From assembly GCA_025594325.1 (NCBI GenBank), contig JANHCV010000005.1, positions 399,501-463,500 of the forward strand: a DNA stretch of 64,000 bases. Direction: 5' to 3'. The translations under genes and the position numbers were made by a program. The notes under the pieces are model-generated. The model did no database searches, was not told the origin of the DNA, and saw nothing but the letters and a program-made list of their open reading frames with translations. This DNA is from Blastocladiella emersonii ATCC 22665 (Eukaryota; Blastocladiomycota; Blastocladiomycetes; Blastocladiales; Blastocladiaceae). Shown here one piece after another: positions 31,587 through 41,646 of this stretch (its first letter is position 1; every line of letters starts with the position of its first letter).

Positions 31587-33000
31587 TTAGCGGCGGTACT
31601 CCTCGCGGCGGGGGACCGGGCTGCGGCTGCGCGAGTAGCGGCGCGACTCCTCGCGACGGGGCTCCTCGCGGCGGGGCGAGCGCGAGCGGCGGCGGCTCTC
31701 GCGACGGGGGCTACGGTCACGGCTGCGGTCGCGGCGGTACGCGGGGCTGCGGCTGCGGCGGCGCTCGTCCTACATGGTCCGGTGTGAGCGCGTTGCGCGC
31801 GCCGATGCGCTCCGAGAAGAGTGTAACGTACGCGGCGGGGACTGCGACTGCGACTGCGGCCACGGCCGCCACTGCTGCCGGTGGTGTCGACAATGTAGAT
31901 GGTCTTGCCCATGAAGTTGCTGCGGTCCATCTTGCGCACACAGTGGCGCACGTCCTCGGGGTACGTGAACTCGACGATGCTACACGCGTAACGGAGGGTC
32001 AGTCGCTGGTTCGGCGAGCGAGAGCGATCGAGACAAGCGAAAGCGTACCCCTCGCGGCGAGCAAAGTCGACGTCGGCGAACTGGACCTTGCCGATGGCGC
32101 GGAAGTGGTCCTTGAGCTGCTGCCAGGTCACGTCGGGGAGGTTCTCGACAATGACGCGGTGGCCGGTGCCCTGGCGACTATGGGAGGAGAAGAGGGGGAG
32201 GAGAAGGGGTTGGACCGCGCGCGCAGGGTGAACTTGTGTGAGCGAGAGGAACCAAGCGGATCGACACGAGTCGCGCCCGCCACGATACCGAGCCGTCGTC
32301 GCCGTCCGGACCTGGGGCTAATGACCTGGTCGCGTCCTACGCGCCCACGCGAGACACGGGCGGCGATACCCAGTGCCCGCGACGCACGTCGCCACGTCCG
32401 CTCCCACGGTGTCCCACGAATGACACCCGCCCGTGCAGAGCCCCAGACACTACCAAACGCACGGACGCCGGACCACAGGAACCGACGAGCAGGATGGACA
32501 TGGACGACGACGCGCACGAGCCAGGAACAGGAGCAGGAGCAGGAACATGCCAGCGGACAGACGAGCTCGGGCGGCGCGACCCATCATCGGTTGAACCAGG
32601 AAACATACGCGGAACCGGTGAGGCGGGGACGAGCGGGCTCGACCGAGACACTAGATGGCGGGCGAGAAGGATTTGGTCAGCGTGCTTGTTTGGAGCCAGC
32701 AAGGCAAGCGGGGAGAGAAGCACGTACACCTGGCCCATGAACTCGGTGCGGTTCAGCTTGTCGATGCAGTTGCGGGCCATGTCCTCGGTGGTGAACTCCT
32801 ACGAGCGCGTCGCGCGGCGTGTCGCCTGAGTGAGCGCCCTCGAGGACGTAGAGCAAGCGAGGGAAACGTACAACGAAGCCGTAGCCATCCTTGATAGTCA
32901 GCTCAATGTGGTCGCGGAACTCGCCGAGGAAATCCTGCAGGTCGTCGCGGGTGACCGAGTGCGGCAGGTTGCCGATGAAGCAGCGCGTGAAGCCCGACAT
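31587..33000 (-). CDS. SR-family splicing factor (two RRMs plus RS domain)
   Basis: Five exons: 33000-32872, 32798-32730, 32170-32049, 31979-31832 and 31769-31587. They join in frame to 216 aa. RRM1 begins RCFIGNLP (RNP2) and continues DGYGFV|EFTTEDMARN across intron 1. The second domain carries VTWQQLKDHF, the counterpart of the SWQDLKD signature of the pseudo-RRM in SRSF1-type proteins, and ends FMGKTIYIVD. The last exon encodes a typical RS tail (RSRDRSPRRESRRRSRS and on). Such proteins bind exonic enhancers and recruit U1 and U2AF. Phosphorylation of the RS tail is expected. The second intron (about 560 nt) has a choice of acceptor, TAG at 32178-32180 or CAG at 32171-32173; only the latter keeps phase with the chosen donor. 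It shares a divergent promoter with U2A'. Confidence 0.85.
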
Positions 33001-33351
33001 GGTGGTGGGTGGTAGAGGCGAGGAGCGGTCGGTGGAGCGAGCTGCGTGGAGTTGCGTAGCGTTCGCCGAGTCGGTGCGATTCCTCTGAGGTTCAGCGAGC
33101 GAGGGGATGGTCGGCTGCGCCGAAGCAGGGGGGCGGAGCACCAACGCGCGGAAAAGCGTCGCGGCTTGGCGCATCAGCTGACACGGCCTGACACCGCGAA
33201 TCGCCTCGCCTTTTCGCGCTTCTCGCCGTCGGCTCTTCTTGCTCCCGGAGATCCGCTTTTGCTACGAATCAAGCTCATACCCGACTGCGTGCAACGGCTT
33301 TGTGACCGCTCGAGACCTCGCTTCGCATCACTCGACCGCCGCCAAATCATC
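33001..33351. promoter_or_regulatory. divergent promoter region, SR protein/U2A'
   Basis: 351 bp between start codons of two splicing genes transcribed apart. No specific motif was recognised. Confidence 0.4.
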
Positions 33352-34238
33352 ATGGTCAAGCTCACGGCCGACCTCATCCAATCGGCGGACGCCTTCATCA
33401 ACTGCGTCGACGACCGCGAGCTCAACCTGCGCGGTGTGTAATCGCGTCTCCTTCTCGACTCTCTTTCGAGACCAGCTCCCCGCTGACGCGTGGTGGCGGT
33501 ACATGCCCGTAGGCCGCCGCATCCCCGCGATTGAGAACCTGGGCGCGACCAAGAACCAGTTTGACCTGATCAACCTGGCCGACAACGAGATCCGCGTGCT
33601 GGGCAACATCCCACAGCTGCCGCGGCTCAAGGGCCTGCTGCTCGCGGGCAACCGGATCGCGACCATCGAGGAGGGCCTCGAGGTGTCGGTCCCGGAGCTC
33701 ACCTCGCTGATCCTCACCAACAACCAGGTGAGCGAGCTCGGCGACCTCGACGCGCTCGCGCCGCTGACCCAGCTCACGCACCTGTCGCTGCTCGGCAACC
33801 CCGTCGCGCGCAACCCCGACTACCGCGCCTACGCCATCTTCCGCATCCCGTCCCTGCGCGTGCTCGACTTTGAGCGCGTCCGCGACGCCGAGCGCAAGGC
33901 CGCCCGTGCCATGTTTACCGCCGAGGACGGGTCCGCCAACGACCGCGCCAAGCTCCACGCGTCGTCGCGGTCCATGGACGTGGACGCGGAGCCAAGCGGA
34001 GCGGTGCCCGCGGTGCCCGCGGCCAAGTCTATGGCTACGGCGGGGATGAGTCCCGAGGAGACGGCTAAAATCATGGTGCGCTTGTCCGCCTCATTCGAGC
34101 TGCTGCCCTGCTGGACCACTCATTATCTTCACCGTACCGTAGGAGGCGATCCGGAATGCCACGTCGCTCGACGAGATCCAGCGGTTGGAAGAGCAGCTCG
34201 CGCGCGGCAAGGTGCCAGCAAACTCGCGCCGGTCGTAA
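33352..34238 (+). CDS. LEA1: U2 snRNP protein A' (Lea1)
   Basis: Three exons: 33352-33433, 33513-34075 and 34143-34238. They join in frame to 246 aa, close to the usual 240-255. The start MVKLTADLI and the joined RG|RRIPAIENLGAT match the family closely. Leucine-rich repeats follow (LPRLKGLLLAGNRI, PELTSLILTNNQVSELGDLD, LTHLSLLGNPV). Then comes the LRR cap, Y-x-A-Y-A-I-F-x-I-P-S-L-R-V-L-D-F. The C-terminus (SPEETAKIM|EAIRNATSLDEIQRLEEQL) is the conserved U2A' tail. It binds U2B'' and stem-loop IV of U2 snRNA in the spliceosome. Introns are 79 and 67 nt with donors GTGTGT and GTGCGC. Confidence 0.93.
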
Positions 34239-34553
34239 CGAGTGCAACACGAGGTGCCTCGCCTCGACCAGTTTTCTCTCCCCACAAAAATACAACGCGT
34301 TCAAAAATTGTACCGCCATGTGCGAATGAACGACGCGCCGGCTGACAGACGTGCCACGCTGCTCACGGCGGGCTGGCGGCGCCATCGGGCAGCAGAGTGG
34401 TGGCAAAAACATCGCGTCGCCCTCTCTTCGCGCGTCGCGGCGCTCGCGCTCCCTCTGCGCCCCTCGCAGCGTGTATCGCCGTGGCCCCTCTCGCACGCGC
34501 ACGCGTCTCCTCCCCGCCCGCAACTCCACGCAACGCAACGAACGATTGTCGCC
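34239..34553. other. intergenic region
   Basis: 315 bp between tandem genes. No feature is seen beyond a low-GC patch near 34290-34330, likely the 3' end signal of U2A'. Confidence 0.4.
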
Positions 34554-36339
34554 ATGGCCGCCGCCGCCGTGCAGACCCCGATCCCCGCGGCCGAGCTGGC
34601 CGACGTGCCGTCCGCGCCCGTCATCATGGCTTTCTCGTCGTACTACGACGACCTGTACCGCCAAGTCCGCGCCAAGACCATTCCGTGGGAGGTAGGCGGA
34701 ACGACGCTCGGTTTATCGGACGCTCGGCTGACGCGGCGAACGTGTGTAACAAACAGGGCTACCAGCGCGCTTCCATGATCAGCGACAGCGACCTGGCCAT
34801 GATCCAGGAGTACGACCGCCAGTCGGCGCCGCTCAAGCAGCAGCTGATCCAGACGGTAAGCGGACGCGGGCGGATCGCGCGGGCGACGGGTCGCTGACGC
34901 CAAGCGTGCCGCGCATGTAGCAACCGGGCGCCTACATCCCGCTCCTCGTGCGCCTGCTGAGCGCGCTGCTGCGCGAGGACACGGTCCAGTACCTGCTCGC
35001 CCTCATCGACGAGGTGCTCATGAGTACGATGCGCTTTCGCTGCGGGTTCGCTCCACCCGGCTGACGCGGCATCTCGCGTCTAGGCCACCCTGACGCGGCC
35101 GCGCAGTTCCACAAGCTCTCGGTGCTCGACGCGTCGCTGCCCTACGCGCCGTTCCTCAAGTGCGTGCGCACAACCGGTTCGGCGGTACCGAAGCGAGACT
35201 TACCTCCTCGCGCGCCGCGCCGCGTCTGTGTTTAGGCTCCTCGGCAAGGACGACCCCTTCACGTCGCTTGCCTCGGCCAAGATCGTCACGCTCCTCCTCT
35301 GGTACGCTCAATCGCGAGCGTCGCGTCGCTTGCCACCACGTCGCGTACCGCCGATCCACTCACCGCGACACGTCCACGCAGCACGCAGAAGAGCACGGAC
35401 CAGCCGACGGTCGACCTGGGTGTGCTGTTCGCGGCGCTCAACTCGAGCCTGCACAACCCGTCGCCGGACGTGGTGGACGCGACGGTGCAGCACCTGCAGA
35501 GTCTGCTGAGCGTGCCGAGTCTGCGCCTGCCCATTTACGACTACCAGGGCGGCAAGCTCGTGTCGGGTCTGCTCGACGTGCTGGTGGCGCAGGCGAGCCC
35601 GCAGCAGCAGTACCAGGTGATCTTCTGCCTGTGGCTGCTGTCGTTCGAGTCGGACGCGGCCAAGGAGATGGAGGGCAAGTTCCACGTGGTGACGCCGCTT
35701 ACGGACATTGCCAAGGGCGCCATCAAGGAGAAGGTGATCCGCGTGGTGCTGGCGCTGTTCCGCAACCTGTCGCAGCTGGCGCCGGCCGAGACGACCGTGT
35801 CGATGATCGGCAGCAAGCTGCTGCCCTTCCTCGACGTGCTCAAGCAGCGCAAGTTTGCCGACACGGAGGTGGCCGACGACATCGAGCACCTGCAGCTGCA
35901 CCTGCGCGAGTCGCTGCAGCGGCTGTCGTCGTTTGACGAGTACGTGGGCGAGGTGGTGTCGGGCAAGCTCGAGTGGTCACCCGCGCACGAGTCGGAGATC
36001 TTCTGGAAGCAGAACATTGCGCGGTTCGCGGACCGCGACAACGAGCTCGTCCGCGCGCTCGCCCGGCTCCTCGTCACGAGCAGCGACCCGATCGTGCTCC
36101 AGGTGGCCGCGCACGACCTCGGCCAGTACATCAAGCACCACCCGACGGGCAAGAAGCTGCTGCAGGATATCGGGGCCAAGCACCGGCTCATGGAGATGAT
36201 GACGCACGAGAACGCGGACGTGCGGTACCAGGCGCTCATGGCCGTGCAGAAGCTCGTGTCGCAGAGCTGGTACGTTTTCTTGGGTTGCGGCCATGGCCAG
36301 GCGCTGACCACTCCCGCTCGATTGTGTAGGACGACGTGA
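34554..36339 (+). CDS. VMA13: V-type proton ATPase subunit H
   Basis: Seven exons: 34554-34691, 34757-34855, 34921-35023, 35084-35159, 35236-35301, 35382-36269 and 36330-36339. They sum to 1380 nt, 459 aa, the normal length. Subunit H caps the V1 sector and couples or inhibits ATP hydrolysis in free V1 at vacuolar and endosomal membranes. The N-terminus has VIMAFSSYYDDLYRQVRAK, followed by ARM/HEAT-like helical repeats. The C-terminus (HHPTGKKLLQDIGAKHRLME, MTHENADVRYQALMAVQKLV) is the best-conserved part of the family. The last exon is only 10 nt (completing Trp, then Thr-Thr-stop). Reading through that intron ends at the same stop, with 20 extra residues. Many small introns lie near the 5' end. 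Confidence 0.9.
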
Positions 36340-37319
36340 TCTCCTCCATCGTGTCGCGCGCGTGCGCTCCTCTCCCTTACCCTCTGATCCCCTGCTGTCT
36401 CGCTCGCTGAATTCGACCATTTCACGCAACATGCTCGTGTGGCGAAGGGGTGGGGCGGGTGTGTGGCGCAGCACCCAGGCCCTTGAGTCGGCCTTCTTGG
36501 CGCACTCGCCGTCGTCGCCAAGAACGAACTTCACTGTCGGCGAGTACCACGCCAGGAACTCAGAGAGAGAGGACTTGGCGGCGATCGGCTCGCTTGAGGG
36601 TGAGAAGAAACGTCTCCCAGCGAGCCAAACACGCGCGCGCCGCCGTGTCTCCACCCGCACGCGCTGCGCCGCGCCGCGTGTCTCCGGCCGCGACCACTTG
36701 CCCGAAGCGCGCACGCGTCGCGCGAGTCGCGTGTCGCGACGTGTGCCGGGCAGCCGCCGTCGCGCCGGGGCCCTCTCCTCCCTCCCTGAACCGCTGCACC
36801 GGGACCGACCCACGACCGTGCGAAGCGACGCCATCGACGACACGAAGCCCGTCCATCCACCCCGATCGCGCGCAAGGCTCCGAGCCAGCCAGCCACGCGT
36901 GCTCGCTAGATTTATAGACGACGACGGCCCGCGTCCCTGCACCGAGTGCGGTGCCTGACCGACGACGCCGAGCCGCAGCAGCCGCGAGTGGCCCACGCAG
37001 AAGCGCAGAAGAACGCCACGTCCGGGGGTCGCGCCTTCGCCTCACCTCCCTCGACCGATTCCGCTCCCGCTCCCCTCGCCAACCTACTCTGCGACGCATC
37101 GACCACCCACACCCACGCATCTTGCTGCACTCGATTGCGCGCGCCGACCCCGTCACCCGACCACCGACCGACCGCCGGCTGTGCTGAGCACGCCCGCCCG
37201 ACACCGCAGCAGCAGCAGCCGCGCCACTCGCCTGCTCGCTCCTCTACCCTCCCTCCCTCTGCGCACACTCCTCGAAAACCGTCCAAATCCTACCTACCCC
37301 CCGCACCTCGCCGCCCACC
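36340..37319. promoter_or_regulatory. flippase gene upstream region
   Basis: A 980-bp gap upstream of the P4-ATPase. The last 200 bp on the plus strand are C-rich and A/C-rich, typical of a fungal 5' leader. No convincing gene on either strand. Confidence 0.4.
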
Positions 37320-40300
37320 ATGCTCGGCACGCTGAGGCGAGGCAACTCCAAGGCCAACCTCGGGTCGCGCTTCATCCACATCAACGACGAGAAGAAGAAC
37401 GACGCGAGCAAGTTCATCCACAACGGCATCAGCACGGCCAAGTACAACGTCATCACGTTCCTGCCCAAGTTCCTGTTCGAGCAGTTCTCCAAGTATGCCA
37501 ACGTCTTCTTCCTGTTCACGGCCATCATCCAGCAGATCGACGACATCTCGCCCACGTCCAAGCTGACCACCATCATCCCGCTGACGGCCGTGCTGCTCGC
37601 CACCGCGGGCAAGGAGATGATGGAGGACTTCAAGCGCCACGCCGCCGACAACCAGGTCAACGCGCGCCAGGTCAAGGTGCTCGCCGGGTCGCGCTTCGTG
37701 GAGAAGCGCTGGGACCAGGTCAAGGTCGGCGACGTGCTGCGCGTCGACAACTCCGAGTTCTTTGCCGCCGACCTGATCCTGCTCGCCTCGTCCGAGCCCG
37801 ACGCCATCTGCTACATCGAGACCTCCAACCTCGACGGCGAGACCAACCTCAAGATCAAGCAGGGCCGCAAGGAGACGGCCGACCTGACCACGCCCGACGC
37901 CGTCGCGCGGCTCGGCGGCGTCGTCGAGTCGGAGCAGCCCAACAACTCGCTCTACACCTTCGACGGCACCATGCGCCTCTCGACGGGCGCCACGGTCCCG
38001 CTCGACCCGTCGCAGATCCTCCTGCGCGGCGCGCAGCTCCGCAACACGCCGTGGATCTACGGGCTGGTCGTGTTCACGGGGCACGAGTCCAAGCTCATGC
38101 GCAACGCGTCGGCCGCGCCCATCAAGCGCACCAACGTCGAGCGCATGACCAACGTCCAGATCGTGTTCCTGTTCGTGATCCTGCTCACGCTCGCGCTCGC
38201 GTGCTCGATCGGCACCTGGGCGCTCGAGGCCGGCGCCATGCCGTGGTTCATCCCGCCGTCCAACCGCGCCGCCGTCGTCGAGTTCATCCGCAACATCCTC
38301 ACCTTCATCATCCTCTTCAACAACCTGATCCCGATCTCGCTCATCGTCACCATGGAGGTCGTCAAGTACCAGCAGGCCCAGCTCATCAACGCCGACCTCG
38401 ACATGTACTACGAGCCCACCGACACGCCCGCCCTGTGCCGCACGTCCTCGCTCGTCGAGGAGCTCGGCCAGATCGAGTACATTTTCTCGGACAAGACGGG
38501 CACCCTCACCTGCAACGTCATGGAGTTCCGCCAGTGCATCATCGCCGGCAAGTGCTACTCGAACCAGCTGCCCGAGGGCAAGCGCAGCGGCGACCCCATG
38601 TCGGACGGCAGCACGCTCCCGCTGTACGACTTCAACACGCTGGCGCAGGACTTTTCGACCGAGTTCGGCGCGTACGTGCACGAGTTCTTCCTGTTCCTCG
38701 CGGCGTGCCACACGGTGATTCCCGAGGTCGACCCGGACGACATCAAGGGCGAGATCAAGTACCAGGCGGCGTCGCCCGACGAGGGCGCGCTGGTCGGCGG
38801 CGCGCGCGAGGTCGGCTACGTGTTCCACATGCGGCGGCCGACCACCATCACGGTCAACGTGCGCGGCCGCGACATGGAGATCGAGGTGCTCAACATCTGC
38901 GAGTTCAACTCGACGCGCAAGCGCATGTCGGCGGTCCTCCGGTTCCCCGACGGCACCATCAAGCTGTACTGCAAGGGCGCCGACACGGTCATCTTCGAGC
39001 GCCTCGACCACCGCGCCGGCGCTAACGCCTACGTCGATATCACCACCCAGGCCCTCGAGGAGTACGCGTCCGAGGGGCTCCGCACCCTGTGCATGGCCCA
39101 TCGCACCATCCCCGAGCAGGAGTACCGCGAGTGGGCCGAGATCTACGACCGCGCCGCGACCACGCTCGTCAACCGCGCCGACGAGCTCGACAAGGCCGCC
39201 GAGCTCATCGAGAAGAACCTCGTCCTCCTCGGCGCCACCGCCATCGAGGACAAGCTCCAGGACGGCGTCCCCGAGACGATCGCCACGCTGGCCATGGCCG
39301 GGATCAAGATCTGGTACGCTTTTCGTTCGCGATAGGAGCACGAACGGCACTGACCCGCGTCTCCGTGTCCGCGTCCAGGGTGCTCACGGGCGACCGGCAG
39401 GAGACGGCCATCAACATCGGCTACTCGTGCAAGCTGCTGACCGAGGACATGAACCTGCTGACCATCAACTACGACACGTACCCGGAGACCAAGATGGAGC
39501 TCGAGCGGCAGCTCAAGCAGGTGCGCGACCTGCGCGCGGGCGCCACGGCGGCCGGCGAGCAGAACGAGTCGCTCGCCCTCATCATCGACGGCCGCACGCT
39601 CGACTTCGCGCTCGAAAAGGACCTCGAGAAGACTTTCCTCGAGCTCGCGTGCAACTGCAAGGCCGTCATCTGCTGCCGCGTCTCGCCGCTCCAGAAGGCC
39701 CTTGTCGTCAAGCTCGTCAAGCGCCACCGCAACTCGCTGCTGCTCGCCATCGGTGACGGCGCGGTACGTTTTCTTCGAGGATTGGCCGGTTTGAGACGTG
39801 AGCTGACACTCGGAGCGCTCGTGTAGAACGACGTGTCCATGATCCAGGCGGCGCACGTCGGCGTCGGCATCAGCGGCATGGAGGGTCTGCAGGCGGCGCG
39901 CAGCGCCGACTTCGCCATCTCGCAGTTCCGGTACCTGCGCAAGCTGCTGCTTGTGCACGGGGCGTGGTCGTACCAGCGGCTGTCCAAGCTCATCCTCTAC
40001 TCGTTCTACAAGAACATTTGCCTGTACATGACGCAGTTCTGGGTACGTCTGGCTGCTGCGTTCGTGTTCCGATGGCGCGCGCGCGTGGGCTGACGTTTGA
40101 GTGCGGCATGTGTAGTTTGCCATCTACAACGGGTTCTCGGGGCAGACCATCTACGAGTCGTGGACCATCTCGTACTACAACGTGGCGTTCGCGGTGCTGC
40201 CGCCGCTCATCATCGGCATCTTCGACCAGTTTGCGAGCGCACGCATGCTCGACCGGTACCCGCAGATGTACATGCTCGGGCAGCGCGGCGAGTTCTTCAA

Positions 40301-40928
40301 CGTCAAGATCTTCTGGAGCTGGACGTTCAACGCGTTCTGGCACAGCGTGCTGCTGTACTTTGTGGCGATGCTCATCTTCAACGTGGACGCCATCTTCGCG
40401 ACGGGGTTCGTGGGCGGGCACTGGGCGCTCGGGTGCACGCTGTACACGGCGGTGCTGGCGACGGTGATCCTCAAGGCGGCGCTGATCACGGACCTGTGGA
40501 CCAAGTGGGCGTGGATGGCGACGTTCGGGTCGATCGGGCTCTGGATGGTGTTCCTGCCCGTGTACTCGCTGATCGCGCCGCGGCTGCGGTTCTCGGCCGA
40601 GCTGCTCGGCATGGAGATGCTGTACACGTCGCCCGTGTTCTGGTTCACGATCATCGTGCTCCCCGTGCTGTGCCTGACGCGCGACTTTGCGTGGAAGTAC
40701 TTCAAGCGCATGTACGCGACGCGGTCGTACCACATTGTCCAGGAGATCCAGAAGTTCAACATCCCCGACTACCGCCCGCGCATGGAGCGGTTCCGCCAGG
40801 CCGTCCACAAGGTGCGCATGATCCAGCGGCTCAAGCGCAACCGCGGGTTCGCCTTCTCGCAGAACGAGTCGGGCCAGGCCGACCTCATCCGCGTCTACGA
40901 CACGACCCGGAGAAAGCCGCGCGGGTGA
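37320..40928 (+). CDS. P4-type ATPase, phospholipid flippase (Drs2/Dnf class)
   Basis: Four exons: 37320-39313, 39379-39763, 39827-40042 and 40116-40928. They join in frame to 1135 aa. A P4-ATPase moves phospholipids to the cytosolic leaflet of Golgi, endosome or plasma membrane. Visible marks are [12 protein letters not shown] and [19 protein letters not shown] before TM1; the P4-specific DGET near residue 170; [16 protein letters not shown] in TM4; the phosphorylated Asp in [11 protein letters not shown] near residue 391; [15 protein letters not shown]; and [19 protein letters not shown] split by intron 2. Ten TM segments fit. The N-terminus is short (about 35 residues before the conserved part), lacking the long tail of yeast Drs2. 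Catalytic residues are intact. It would need a Cdc50-type partner. Confidence 0.95.
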
Positions 40929-41646
40929 GCGCGTGGTCGTGGTCGCGGTCGTGGTCGGTGGTCGCGGCCGTGGTCGCTGTGGCCACGGTGGTTTCGTCCC
41001 GCACCCTCCCTCCCTTCCCTTTTGTGTTGTTCCCTCTCTCTGTTGTTCCCCTCCACCATTCACGTCCCGTTTTTCTCAAGTATTCGCGGTTCATTAGACG
41101 ACTCGTGCACTCTATCCCGGTGGCCGCGATGGACGCGATGAGCGCGATGCGCAGGCCGGCGCCACGTGCGCGGGGCTGCGGTTTAGGTTGCGTCGGGCGG
41201 GCAAGCCACCGCGACGCCACCCGCTCGCTTCGAAGGCCGCTGGCTGGGTGCTGAGGGAGGAGGCCCCACTCTCATCTCGGCAGAAGCATCGCTCGCACAG
41301 CGCAACGTAGCACACGCACCGCCGGCTCACGCAACTCGCCGCACTCGCTCGCGGAACCACGCACCGACCTCGCCGCGGGATCCTCGCGCTGCTGTCTCTC
41401 CGCCGCCGTCGCCGCCGAGCGCTGTGTCTCAGATTCGCCAGCCGCACTCGCACTCGCACCTCGGTCTCGCTCTGTTGCCCACCGACCTCGACGACGGCCG
41501 TAAGCGACCTGTGCCTGAGCCACCCGTCCTGCGCTTGCTCGAACCGGCCGGTCCATTGCGCCCGCTCGGCCGCCGCCACCCTTCGTCCGCCTCGCCGAAG
41601 CTATCATTAGACGCGCTGGCTCTCGCAAACCATTGAAGACACGAAG
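40929..41646. other. intergenic region
   Basis: 718 bp between tandem genes. A T/C-rich stretch at 41000-41080 probably carries the 3' end signals of the flippase. The rest is GC-rich leader of the next gene. Confidence 0.4.

Noticed and set aside
37290-39350. 686-codon minus-strand open frame
   Set aside because: Antisense shadow of the GC-rich P4-ATPase coding sequence.
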